NCBI RefSeq assembly: GCF_018399035.1
Contig: NZ_CP073760.1
Location: 1,612,001 to 1,676,000, forward strand
Length of the DNA: 64,000 nt
Direction of reading: 5' to 3'
From: Thiocapsa sp.
GTDB taxonomy: Bacteria; Pseudomonadota; Gammaproteobacteria; Chromatiales; Chromatiaceae
This document shows positions 17,311 to 27,051 of this stretch, piece by piece (positions within the stretch are counted from its first letter, which is position 1; each line of letters begins with the position of its first letter). Under the pieces are notes generated by a model. The model saw nothing but the letters and a program-made list of their open reading frames with translations, was not told the origin of the DNA and made no database searches. The position numbers and the translations under genes were made by a program.

Positions 17311-18270
17311 TCATCGACCGTCGCCAGAGAATCGCGCCCGATTCTGATTCACAATGCTCTGCCCGGCGGGCATCGATCCAACATCAGACCCCGACTCGGA
17401 CCGCCGCGACAGTCGCGGCGCCAAGCGCGAGCTCAAACGTGTCACCGGGGCTCGCTCCAGGGTTTCGACTCCAGACGCTTCCGCGACACCCGTGCTCGAC
17501 CCGCCCTTGCCCTTCTCGCCCGATGACGCCCGCGCCATGGCCGGGGTGACATCGATGCCGACAAGCTGGCGTGCTTGGGCCGTGTAGGGCTGAATCCCCT
17601 TCTTCCGCAGGTAAGCGACGATCACGGCATGCGTGTACCGCTGCGTCTCCGGATAGGTGACGAAGCCCCCGCTTCGCTCCAACGCCCCCTCGCCCGCGTT
17701 GTAGGCCATGACCGCATGCCCGATGCTCCCATACTTATCGAGTAGACGCTTCAGGTGACGCATCCCGGTGTCGAGATTGGTGCTTGGATCGAACAGCGCA
17801 TCCACGGAAGCAATGCCGTAATCGACCGCAGTAGCCGGCATCACCTGCATCAGGCCAACCGCCCCGGCATGTGACACGGCATGCGGATCATAGGCTGACT
17901 CTGCACGAATCAACGCGTGTACGAGATCGAGATCCAGCCTGTGTTGCTTCGCTGACCGCTCGACCATCGTGGTCAACGCGGCACGCGACGGCGTCGACGC
18001 GTCCGGAGGTCTCGGCAAGATCGCCGACCCCGGCTGCTTGGCCGCGTCGATCTCGGGTTCCACGACAACCTCCGGCACCTCCGCAACAGACGCGGAAGGT
18101 TCCGCCGGATCCACCACCGCGGCCGCATCAACCGTTTTCACCCAGCCTTCCCCCGCGCCAACGACGTCCGAACCAACAACCAGACCCAAGACAAGGATCA
18201 TTCCGAACCGAGCAAATCGACCTGAAATCATAGCTCCCGCCCCCAGAAAACCCTGACTTGTCATACGCAT
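17311..18270 (-). CDS. Soluble lytic transglycosylase (SLT, MltC/Slt70-like catalytic domain)
   Basis: A 319-residue exported protein. After a signal peptide (ARFGMILVLGLVVGSDVVGA) and a Pro/Val/Glu-rich linker comes an SLT domain. It has catalytic Glu in IRAESAYDPHAVSHAGAVG, then LMQVMPATA, DPSTNLDTGMRHLKRLL, AVMAYNAGEGALE and PETQRYTHAVIVAYLRK. It would cleave peptidoglycan glycan strands to 1,6-anhydro ends in the periplasm. The ~90-residue C-terminal tail is low complexity and Arg/Ser-rich. ATG 18270 follows GGGAAG at good spacing; ATG 18231 (preceded by GGGAG) would give a more compact signal peptide. Confidence 0.88.
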   Translation of the reverse strand: MRMTSQGFLGAGAMISGRFARFGMILVLGLVVGSDVVGAGEGWVKTVDAAAVVDPAEPSASVAEVPEVVVEPEIDAAKQPGSAILPRPPDASTPSRAALTTMVERSAKQHRLDLDLVHALIRAESAYDPHAVSHAGAVGLMQVMPATAVDYGIASVDALFDPSTNLDTGMRHLKRLLDKYGSIGHAVMAYNAGEGALERSGGFVTYPETQRYTHAVIVAYLRKKGIQPYTAQARQLVGIDVTPAMARASSGEKGKGGSSTGVAEASGVETLERAPVTRLSSRLAPRLSRRSESGSDVGSMPAGQSIVNQNRARFSGDGR

Positions 18271-18797
18271 TGCGATCTTCCCGCGCCCAATCATCTGACC
18301 TCTTCCATTATACGATGATTTCCGATGCATCAGCCCCAGCTTTCCGATGTATTAAACATCGAAAACGTTCCTTTGATGCGGGCGTTCCGCTCACCGCGAG
18401 ACTTTCACCTTGTCCGACGCCCCGACAGGGGTTCCGCGGACCTTCCGTCTAGGGTAAAATCACATCATCCAATATAATGCCGGCACTGTGAACACTCTCG
18501 CGGCATCGAAACACCCCACCAGGATTAAACCGCAACAAAGAAACACGAATGTAACGATGCGCGCCGCACATGGACAGGATCACTTTGCCCTGTATCGGTG
18601 CTTCGCACGATCGATTCACTGAACTCCGCCCGAAAGGTTTCCGGAAACGCAACGGCAACGCCTCACGTCGAGCAGCGGATACGCTTGCCCTGCAGACGGG
18701 AATCTCGGCTGCGTCTTCTTCTCTCTTCTCTCACGGTGAGCCTGTAACTTACCATTAAAACCGCGAAATGGAACCGCGAGATCCTTTGGAGAACGAT
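18271..18797. other. Intergenic region with a possible gene remnant
   Basis: A minus-strand frame at 18449-18658 reads like the end of a secreted beta-sandwich protein (VSLLRFNPGG ... HSAGIILDDVILP). It has no clear start region, signal peptide or ribosome site and is probably a remnant. The rest is AT-richer upstream sequence of the next gene; no promoter could be fixed. Confidence 0.35.
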
Positions 18798-19964
18798 ATG
18801 CGTCTTGTACGACGAAGCCTTCCTATACAAAACCGAGAATCACAACACAATTTTCCATACCGGCGTTACCTCCTCGCCCTTCTCCTATGCCTTAGCGGTC
18901 ATCAATCCGCCCTTGCATCATCGAGCGTGACCTTGCAGTGGAATCCCGCACTGAACGATTCGCGCATCGCCGGATATGAAATCCATGTCGGAACATCCAG
19001 CGGGACATACCGTTGGGTCTACGAGGCATCCGACAAAGGGGCGGCGACCCGCCAAGTATCGATTTCCGGTAAAGAACAAGGAAAAACCTATTACTTCGCG
19101 ATTCGTGCAATCAATCACGACCGCTCTCTGATTAGTCCATTTTCAAAAGAAATAGGGCATACGATCGGCGACGCGACCCAAAACTCCATCCTCGAATCCG
19201 ATGAGGTGTGGGTTGGCCCCTCTTGGCAGTGGGTCAGTTTCACACAGACCTTCACCGATCCCATCGTCGTCGCCTCGAGCAGCGAGTCTGGGAGTCACCC
19301 TTCGGTCATACGTATCGAAGGGGTCGAGCCCAGCGGATTTTGGATCAGGCTCGAGGCCTGGGACTACCTCAGTCGCGACGCGACCACGGAAACCGTCAAC
19401 TACATCGCCATGGAGCGCGGACGTCACCGATTGCCAAACGGCTCCGAAGTCATGGCTGGAAGACTCCTCACAGACCCCAGAGAGAGTCACAATCAGGTCA
19501 GCTTCACCGAGATTTTTCGAGAAACACCCATCGTGGTGACAAACATCACGAGCAATAACGGCAATAGCGCGGTTACGACGATGATCACTAGCGTCGAACG
19601 CAATGGTTTTAGTGTAGGGATCACAGAGCAAGAATCCAATACACAGAAAAAGGTAGCCGAAACGATCGACTTCATCGCGTGGGAACCCTCAAAGGGCACC
19701 ATCGATGGAACTCAGTATCTCGTGGCCCGAACACCCCAACCAGTCGACCACCGCCCCTTCGAGCTCGACTTCGGCAGCTCATTCGCGGATCCGCCCCTTG
19801 TGCTGGCGCATGCACAGACCATAAGGGGCAGCGATCCCTTCACCTTGCGCTGGAGTAACAAGACTTCGCGAAACATTTATTTACGTCTCGTCGAGGAGCA
19901 ATCGCTTGACGCCGAACTTCTGCATCACGCGGAAGAGATCGGATACCTCTTGCTCGGTCGTTGA
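18798..19964 (+). CDS. Secreted FN3 plus H-type-lectin-like protein
   Basis: A 388-residue exported protein. A signal peptide (RRYLLALLLCLSGHQSALA) is followed by a fibronectin type III domain (residues ~40-130; VTLQWNPALNDSRIAGYEIH, KTYYFAIRAINHD). A C-terminal ~240-residue region follows with three repeats of the form xSFTxxFxDPxVVA ... GFxIRxxxxD ... ETVxYIAMERG. This resembles H-type lectin repeats (inference). The same region ends the 1472-residue protein at 55065-59483, with shared stretches such as YIAMERGRH. ATG 18798 has GGAG 7 bases upstream; the in-frame ATG 18768 has none. It sits at the left edge of the polysaccharide island, so polysaccharide binding at the surface is plausible. 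Confidence 0.75.
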   Translation: MRLVRRSLPIQNRESQHNFPYRRYLLALLLCLSGHQSALASSSVTLQWNPALNDSRIAGYEIHVGTSSGTYRWVYEASDKGAATRQVSISGKEQGKTYYFAIRAINHDRSLISPFSKEIGHTIGDATQNSILESDEVWVGPSWQWVSFTQTFTDPIVVASSSESGSHPSVIRIEGVEPSGFWIRLEAWDYLSRDATTETVNYIAMERGRHRLPNGSEVMAGRLLTDPRESHNQVSFTEIFRETPIVVTNITSNNGNSAVTTMITSVERNGFSVGITEQESNTQKKVAETIDFIAWEPSKGTIDGTQYLVARTPQPVDHRPFELDFGSSFADPPLVLAHAQTIRGSDPFTLRWSNKTSRNIYLRLVEEQSLDAELLHHAEEIGYLLLGR

Positions 19965-20237
19965 AGCCAGCTACCTCTGTGCTTGCTTAGCGGCCCGCTT
20001 AGCGGCAATCGCCTATCCGGCGAATGCCGCCAAGCCCAGAGACCTGCCGGCTCCCCTGCCCTCTGAGAGGCAACCGGAGATCGCCTGATACTGCCGAGCA
20101 GGCGCACTGAGGTCAATACCTTTGATAAACTTCCACTCGTTGCACACTTTGATAAACTGTCGCAATATAAGCAGTCCGACAAGGCCCCCGGCCGTGTCAG
20201 AAGTCCACCCCTGCCGGAATTATGTGGAGCTCTGAAG

Positions 20238-22421
20238 ATGTACGAAGCCTTTTTTAATCTCCGCGAGAAGCCATTCTCACTTCTCCCGGATCCAGGCTTC
20301 TTGTTCATGAGCCAAAAACACCAAGAGGCTCTGACGCTACTCGAATATGGTTTGTTGAATCAAGCCGGCTTCATCGTCCTTACCGGCGAAATCGGATCCG
20401 GGAAGACCACGCTGATGCGTTATTTACTCGAGCGACTCGATAAAGACGTCATCGTCGGTCTTATCTCTCACACCCATAAGTCACTAGGTAACCTTAATCA
20501 TTGGATTTGCTCGGCATTCGACATCCGCCCCACCGGAGACAGCAAACTCGACCTTCACAGTGCGATCATCGACTTCCTCATTGATCGCTATTCCAAAGGG
20601 AAGCGAGTTCTTCTTATCGTCGACGAGGCACAAAATCTGGGCGTTGAGAAGCTGGAAGAGCTTCGTCTTTTATCAAATATAAACGCCGAAAAAGATCTTA
20701 TCTTACAGCTTATGCTCCTAGGGCAACCACAGCTGCGCGATCTATTGCAACATCCTGACCTGGAGCAATTCGTCCAGCGCGTATCCGCATCGTATCATCT
20801 TGGCCGACTCGACGCTGAAGAAACCGAGCACTACATCGAGCATCGTATATTCGTTGCCGGCGGAAAACGCCCAATCTTCACAAAAGATGCTTGCCGTGCC
20901 GTTCATCATTACAGCGGCGGGATTCCACGCATTATCAACCTGCTTTGCGATACCTCGCTGGTCTATGCGTACGGCGCCGGTGAGAAGCGGGTCACAGGCG
21001 CAGCGATCGATGATTTCGTTTCATCGCATGCACCACATTTACTGATACCGATCGCGGGTGACACACAGCGCCCTAAACGGCCGGAGGGATCGCGAGAAGA
21101 CGACACACTCAACGAGGCCACTTGGGCCGACGGCACCCCCCTCGAGGAAGGGATCTCCGAACTTCGCGAGGTCGCAATCGAGCCAGGATCACAGGACCAG
21201 GCCGAAGCCCACGCGATGCCATTGCCGCCCGGATCGTGGCCTGCGGCGCCCTCGCCTGCCCCGACCGGACAGCCTTCTCGCCTTCCCGAAACTGACCTTG
21301 TTATTTCCAAGGTTCTGAAAAATGATGTAAAGGAGACGATTCCAGATCAGGACAATCCGTTTTTCGTACTGGCGCAGCCCCCACAGCCAACGATTGAGAA
21401 ACGCCCAAACAGGGTTCCCCGCACCCTCGCAGCCATCTCGCTCCTACTCATCATGGGCCTCGCAACCCTCTGGTTTGGAGGAACGACCACCAGCGAGAAC
21501 ATTCGAACACGTATCCTGTCCTGGTTTATGCCGACGCAGCCCCCGTCGAACAATCCCGCCACGATTCCGGAGAACGCGGAGTCATCTCAAACCGAGATCC
21601 CGGCTTCATCGGCCTCGACCAACCCCCTCGTCGAGAGCACCGTTGAGCCCCCCCAAACAGAAGTTGAGCCCCCCCAGATAGAGCCGGCGCAGGGAACCGA
21701 GATGGCGTTCGGTGAAGACTCCGAATTAGGGACGGTCGCGGCCCCAGGATCAGAAGGAACCACTGTCGATTCACCGGCACTCATCCCGGGGACTTTGCGC
21801 GCACAGACAGACACAGCATCGACACCGACAGAGGCGGAAGTCGTCAACAGCGAGGAAATACCGGCAATCCCGGACCCCTTGGCAACAGAGGTCCAGGAAT
21901 TAGCGCGGCCGGAACCCTCGACACGCGAACTAGGCGCGATGCGATCCGGATCACCTGAGAACGACGCGTCTCCGCCGGAGGTCTCCTCGCGCGACCAGCT
22001 GACGGAAGTGGAAACGACACTACGCAACCTATCCCTTGAGCTGGAATGGGAGGAGGACGACCGACTCGTTGCCAATCTCGGACAATCCGTACAATTCGAT
22101 GATGGGAGTACAGAGCTCGATGCGCCCGCTGCCGAAAGAATAAGCGAGATCGCGAAGCTACTGAAGGACCACGAAAATATACGGATCCATGTTGTTGGCC
22201 ATACAGACAGCTCAGGCCGCCAAAGCGTCAACCGATGGCTTTCTGATCGCCGCGCCGATGTCGTGGCGCGATTCCTTCTAGACCGAGGCATCTCCCCTGA
22301 ACGCGTAACCCATGAGGGAAGAGGTCAAACCGAGCTCAAATTCAATACCGCTCAGGAGAACATCCAGGGTCCGTGGATCAATCGGCGCATCGAGCTTGAA
22401 CTTCTTGCAAAGCCGCGCTGA
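20238..22421 (+). CDS. PEP-CTERM/XrtA-type secretion ATPase fused to OmpA domain
   Basis: A 727-residue predicted bitopic protein. The N-terminal ~270 residues are an ExeA/GspA-like AAA ATPase of the PEP-CTERM-locus type (MYEAFFNLREKPFSLLPDP; Walker A GEIGSGKTT; Walker B VLLIVDEAQNL; sensor GGIPRIINLLCD). After a variable linker there is one membrane helix (~396-414, LAAISLLLIMGLATLWFGG). About 190 Pro/Glu/Thr/Ser-rich residues follow, then a C-terminal OmpA domain (~612-725; VVGHTDSSGRQSVN, LSDRRADVV) that should bind peptidoglycan. The known subfamily is normally just the ATPase with a short tail. ExeA also carries a peptidoglycan-binding domain, but of another fold. A role in anchoring or opening a route for polysaccharide export is inferred. 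Confidence 0.85.
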   Translation: MYEAFFNLREKPFSLLPDPGFLFMSQKHQEALTLLEYGLLNQAGFIVLTGEIGSGKTTLMRYLLERLDKDVIVGLISHTHKSLGNLNHWICSAFDIRPTGDSKLDLHSAIIDFLIDRYSKGKRVLLIVDEAQNLGVEKLEELRLLSNINAEKDLILQLMLLGQPQLRDLLQHPDLEQFVQRVSASYHLGRLDAEETEHYIEHRIFVAGGKRPIFTKDACRAVHHYSGGIPRIINLLCDTSLVYAYGAGEKRVTGAAIDDFVSSHAPHLLIPIAGDTQRPKRPEGSREDDTLNEATWADGTPLEEGISELREVAIEPGSQDQAEAHAMPLPPGSWPAAPSPAPTGQPSRLPETDLVISKVLKNDVKETIPDQDNPFFVLAQPPQPTIEKRPNRVPRTLAAISLLLIMGLATLWFGGTTTSENIRTRILSWFMPTQPPSNNPATIPENAESSQTEIPASSASTNPLVESTVEPPQTEVEPPQIEPAQGTEMAFGEDSELGTVAAPGSEGTTVDSPALIPGTLRAQTDTASTPTEAEVVNSEEIPAIPDPLATEVQELARPEPSTRELGAMRSGSPENDASPPEVSSRDQLTEVETTLRNLSLELEWEEDDRLVANLGQSVQFDDGSTELDAPAAERISEIAKLLKDHENIRIHVVGHTDSSGRQSVNRWLSDRRADVVARFLLDRGISPERVTHEGRGQTELKFNTAQENIQGPWINRRIELELLAKPR

Positions 22422-22441
22422 GGGAACTCGCGACCCGGAAT

Positions 22442-22645
22442 CTACTCCTTCCCGCCGGCGATTGTTCCGCGATAGATGTCAATTAGCCGACTATTGCGCT
22501 GCGCACTAATAAAGTACCTTTCGATCCGCGCCCTTCCCGCGCGTCCCATCACAGGCCACAGCTCCCGTTGTTCGATCAAATACGCCCGTCGATCCGCCAT
22601 ACCCAACACATTACGCTCCCGGACGAGAAAACTCGAAACGCCGTC
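22442..22645 (-). pseudogene. C-terminal stub of a GT4 glycosyltransferase
   Basis: The minus strand reads VSSFLVRERN, then ADRRAYLIEQRELWPVMGRA and GRARIERYF, ending GTIAGGKE and a stop. This is the typical last ~65 residues of a GT-B family 4 glycosyltransferase. A stop codon lies just upstream and the rest of the gene is missing. It is evidence that the island once held another transferase. Confidence 0.7.
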
Positions 22646-22821
22646 TTATACCAACTCAGGTATACGACCGTAGCAAAATGCTGACCACTGGAACCGCATG
22701 CTATCGCCTCATTAAGCACATTCCGTCTACCCTCCTGAGCGTGATCCTTTCCCGATAAAAGTGTCAGACAGTTTAGGAAATATATTCACAAACACCGCGA
22801 CTACAAAGACGGGTTTCCTTT

Positions 22822-24648
22822 TCAGGAGCTTGAGTTGGCCATGCCCCTAAAGAGTTCATTTCGCTCAAGGAGTTCGTCGAAAGTACCGTTGTCGACGATT
22901 CGCCCATTCTGCATCACACAAATGAAATCGCACTGCTTCACGGTTGTGAGTCGGTGCGCGATGATGAGGATCGTCTTGCTACCCGAGAAATCGTGAATAG
23001 CATCCATCACGAGACGTTCTGTAATACCGTCAAGGGCCGCCGTCGCTTCGTCCAGAATCAATACGTCTGTGCCGTGATATAACGCCCGGGCAATGCCGAT
23101 GCGTTGCGCTTGCCCCCCGCTGAGCTGAACGCCACGCTCGCCTACCCTTGTGTTTGCTCCCTCCGGCAATGACAGAATAAGCTCATCGAGATGAGCCATG
23201 CGTATCGCAGCCTGGACGCGCTCTTCATCAATCTGTTCCGTCGGCAGACCGAAGGCGATATTCTCTCGGATGCTCGCGTTCGAAAGAAAAATCCTTTGCG
23301 GGACGAACCCTAGACTGTCTTGCCAGCCACGCTTGTTATTCTGTGTCAGTTCCTTTTCATCAATATAGATTCGGCCTGACTCAGGTTCAACCAAGGCTAA
23401 AAGCAAGTCGATAAGGGTTGATTTGCCCGCTCCCGAGGGACCAACGAGTCCGACCACCTTTCTCGCCGGGATTGTTAGATCCAGCCGATCCACAGCAAGA
23501 TCTTGCTTACCGGGGTAGCGGAAGCAGACATTCTCGAAGCGGACTCCAACCTTGAGTGGAATCGGAGTTCCCCTACTACCGACTTTGCCTGAACTCCGGG
23601 CACCAAAACCAGGATCGGACAGACTCGCCAGTAGGTCACCCTCGATTGCGCGGAAAGCCGGCAAAGCGCCTTGTATCTTTGTCGTAAACAAATACATTTG
23701 CTGGAAAGCAGGCAGCAATTTGAATGCAGCAAACGCATAAACAGCCAAAAGCGGAAGTGCTGATCCGAGCTCACCATCCCGGGTGTACAAGACATACAGC
23801 ACCAGTGATATCATCAGACCGAACGCCACGAGCTGAATCAAATACTTCGGTGTAACACCAAGCGTATCTTGTTGTACCTTGATATCCGCGACCACGAGGC
23901 TTAGTTTTCGATGAGAGCTAACGAAAGTTTCCTGACGGCCGAGCAGTATCACGTCCTTGATGCCACCAAATCCTTCAGCCATAATTTTCCACAAGGTCTT
24001 GTTGACCTCGCCGAGCCGCTTTCCTCCACCCTTGAGCCGGCCACGGACCGTTCTAAAAATAATCAAGTAAGTTAGGCCGAAAATCACGAACCCAAAGGCC
24101 GCGACTGCAGGATCAGTGACGATGAGTCCTGCGATCATCGTAAGGGAGAATACCGCCGAAGCGTTAGCACGGAGTAGCGGCGCGATCACGTTCTGGCTGA
24201 CCCGCGACGCTTCACTTACGGCTCTGTTGAATAATACATTACTGGGGGTTACTGCATGGTATAGCCAAGGACGGTTCAGATAGTAGGAGAAAAGGCGATT
24301 GCTCAGATCGGCATGAAATCGATGAGAGTATCGTGCGGTTACATAATTTCCAAAAATAGACACCAGGGTTGAGAGGCTTAGAACTATAAGCACGCTCACC
24401 CCCAAATAGATCAGGAACTGATTCGACGACTGCGCTCCCGACCACTGATACAGCGTTGCCAAAATGCCCTGTTGATCGATGCGCGACGGGTCAGCGACGA
24501 TCGCAATAAACGGAGCAATGGAAATAATTCCTATTATCTCCGAGAATGCCATCAAAATAGCCAAAAATTGAAACTTTACTAATTGCCAGCGCTGTGCCGG
24601 CGATAGAACATTTTTTAGATCACGCAGCAATCGGATAATCTTAAACAT
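22822..24648 (-). CDS. ABC exporter, fused membrane and ATPase domains (MsbA/PglK-like)
   Basis: A 608-residue half-transporter that would act as a homodimer in the inner membrane. Residues 1-330 contain about six membrane helices. The ATPase domain (360-600) has Walker A VGPSGAGKSTL, Q-loop FVPQRIFL, signature QLSGGQAQR, Walker B VLILDEATAALD and the switch IIAHRLTT. Exporters of this type flip lipid-linked oligosaccharides or lipids. In a locus full of glycosyltransferases a flippase role for a polyprenyl-linked repeat unit is likely but inferred. No Wzx-type flippase is seen in the window. It is transcribed opposite to most island genes and probably alone. Confidence 0.88.
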   Translation of the reverse strand: MFKIIRLLRDLKNVLSPAQRWQLVKFQFLAILMAFSEIIGIISIAPFIAIVADPSRIDQQGILATLYQWSGAQSSNQFLIYLGVSVLIVLSLSTLVSIFGNYVTARYSHRFHADLSNRLFSYYLNRPWLYHAVTPSNVLFNRAVSEASRVSQNVIAPLLRANASAVFSLTMIAGLIVTDPAVAAFGFVIFGLTYLIIFRTVRGRLKGGGKRLGEVNKTLWKIMAEGFGGIKDVILLGRQETFVSSHRKLSLVVADIKVQQDTLGVTPKYLIQLVAFGLMISLVLYVLYTRDGELGSALPLLAVYAFAAFKLLPAFQQMYLFTTKIQGALPAFRAIEGDLLASLSDPGFGARSSGKVGSRGTPIPLKVGVRFENVCFRYPGKQDLAVDRLDLTIPARKVVGLVGPSGAGKSTLIDLLLALVEPESGRIYIDEKELTQNNKRGWQDSLGFVPQRIFLSNASIRENIAFGLPTEQIDEERVQAAIRMAHLDELILSLPEGANTRVGERGVQLSGGQAQRIGIARALYHGTDVLILDEATAALDGITERLVMDAIHDFSGSKTILIIAHRLTTVKQCDFICVMQNGRIVDNGTFDELLERNELFRGMANSSS

Positions 24649-26113
24649 TCATTTAAATCCATTCTTTCAGAACCCAGCTTACTCATACAAAGTAAGCCGA
24701 GACATTAGGTTGCGCCGAGCTGCTAACTGAGAAGATCCGGCCATCAACGCAGAACCATTTGGCGCAGCAGCCGTGATGCCAAGCTCGCGACCACTCCGGA
24801 CACGGGTGTTGCAGAAGCATGATGACCATGCAATTGTTATCGCTCCGCGCACGGTTCGCACTCACCACCAGAACGTCAATCTGTAAAGTAGTATAGTAAT
24901 AGGCTGCGGATGTCCTCCAGCTCCCGGAGCTTCTTCACGCTCTATACGTCGAACCTTGGTGACGGCAGCGTAAGGATGGCCGGCTCCCCCCTCGGCATTC
25001 GTTACGTGCATGCCCATTGATAAGGGTTCCGAGCTCTATTCAGGCGGTTTGCGGAAAGGCCAACGCTTGGATATTCGGCCCGATCGCTTAACGACTACGC
25101 CGTTCAAGTGAATTTAGCCAGTGCCCGGCATCGTCAAGTGGACAAGCAACAAGTGAGGCTCTCGCCACACGCACCCTCACAGAGGCAATGTCGCCAATGT
25201 GGGTGCTGGGACGACGTTTCTCTGCCTCGGCACCCTCAAATCGATCGTTCGTATGCCGAGAAGTCCGGGCATCCTGTCATACACCTGTCACGTGAACCGT
25301 CTTCGACTAGGATCACTTGGCTCGTTTCGAGTTGCCTAAGTGCCTATTCGACCGATGAGATTTAAGAGTCGCTTAGCCTTGTAGGCGGGTCTGATGACCG
25401 GCAAGTTCATAGCGCTGTAGAACCGATCCGAGGAACTGGATGCCATGTTAAATCAGTCGTTAAACTCGTTGTACGAGGCACATCCACATCTGGCCCGACT
25501 TTGCGTTCAGACGCCGCAGATCTTACACCAGATTCGGCCTTCCGATCCACGAACACCTCGCAGCACTCCTTGCCGATCAAGACTCTGACGGGAAGGTGGC
25601 AGGTACGTGGTCGCTCGCAGGGCCACGAAAAATCCGAAGACATCGGTTAAGAATTGACCGTATCCGGCAGCGCTTCTAGTTGGTATCGAACCCTTAAATA
25701 ATGGTCGTCTGCGACGGTGAGCTCGGGAGTCCATCCGCCTCGCATTGGCGACGGAGCTCGCCGCGGGAGGTGAGAGTCACACCCGCACAGGCGACTCCGA
25801 AGGCCTTGAACGCCTCGCATTCATTTGGAAAACCCAAATCGCATGTGGATTCAGAAGGCGCCCTGCCCGGGCTCGTGGAGCGCCGAAGGCCAAAACGCAG
25901 GATAACGCCGGACAACCCCGATCGTAGAGGTAAGCTTTTAGTCGCCTTCGCTTCAGGATCCCGACTTCCAATTTTTTGACCTACGCGAGACTGCTCTTGC
26001 AACCTGACCGCGGAGTGCACGAAAATCTGGAAAACATTCAACCGACCCCGCCCGCGGACCTAAAATAAGGGCAGAGAACACCTATGCTGAAGATACGGCA
26101 GTAGGAGTCGACG

Positions 26114-26340
26114 ATGACACTCTACGACGGAATCGATCTCAAATAGTGTCGTTGCCTTGGCTCAAGATGACTACGCGGCGTAGCGCAAACGGTTGGCGGC
26201 CGACGAGGCGATCATGCTGGAATGCTTCGCACCGCATCCCAAGGGGATCACGGAATTCGTGTTGCACCCGCCGTAAAATTGTCACTGGCTCGCGGATGCG
26301 TTGCTGGACGCAGGCTATCCTGCACGTGTCCAAATGCGGC
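26114..26340 (+). pseudogene. Degenerate IS110-family transposase, N-terminal part
   Basis: It starts MTLYDGIDLK, the typical IS110 transposase beginning (the DEDD Asp in GIDL). A stop and a frame change follow. It then resumes as YAA, stop, RKRLAADEAIMLECFAPHPK and later NCHWLADALLDAGYPARV. This matches the IS110 order ending in the YNWYWLVDGLMEAGY region. Several stops and frameshifts make it inactive. Confidence 0.6.
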
Positions 26341-26633
26341 CAACGTCCCGGCGAACCGCCGGTGAGCCAGATAACGAGGGTCGGCGCACCGCCTCCAGAT
26401 CTGATCGGCTGCCGCCGCATCGCCCACCAAGATCCGTCCGGCCTCAACGATTGTGCCCGAGACGCCTCTGCCATCGAGCCATTATAAGGTATGGACGGTG
26501 AAGCCGCGGCGCAAAGCCAGCGATCTGTGAAACCGCGGCCTGGCCGGGACCGGGCCGGTGCACCTCCTACGGACCAGCCCGGCCTTGCTCATGGGACCGA
26601 CCAAGACCGCCGCAAATCTCGCGCGAAATTCCC

Positions 26634-26688
26634 GTAACCCACTGCTCCACTTGAAGAGGATTGCGGGCCCCTTCGAGCAGTGGGTAAC
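26634..26688. repeat. 14-bp perfect inverted repeat
   Basis: GTAACCCACTGCTC (26634-26647) and GAGCAGTGGGTAAC (26675-26688), 27 bases apart. It could be a hairpin or the trace of an element end in this decayed area. Confidence 0.75.
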
Positions 26689-27051
26689 CTTATGAATACG
26701 GCCGAGCAGCCCCACCGGGCATGCCTAAAAGGCTAACTAGCGCGGATCGGAGTCAATCCGCGACTTCCAACCAAGAGCGCGAACACGTTGGAGGTACCTA
26801 CGTTGCACTTCCTGACCGACACGAGCGCGCGGTCCTCCGGGAAAATAGGCCATGCCATTGATTTGATTTTGCTAAATGCTGAACCCGGCTACGTGCACGA
26901 AGATCTGTTATCCTGCACCAGAAAGAAAATCGGGATCGCTCTTAGCAGAGAGGATAAATCCTGGGCTTATAGCACATCAAGAAGCAAACCATCCGCCTCC
27001 GTTGGTGCAGTTTTTGCATCCAGGGAATATCGTTTTTAATGAGGTTGCAAA

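Larger units (their letters stand above)
24649..27051. other. Gene-poor decayed stretch
   Basis: About 2.4 kb with no convincing intact gene. It holds an IS110-like remnant (26114-26340) and a 14-bp inverted repeat (26634-26688). Short frames elsewhere, such as 25108-25365 and 26788-27039, lack family motifs. The sequence becomes strikingly AT-rich from about 26850 onward, just before the next gene. Confidence 0.5.

Noticed and set aside
26788..27039. 83-codon frame just before the AT-rich glycosyltransferase
   Set aside because: No motif and straddles a base-composition jump; evidence too weak for a gene.
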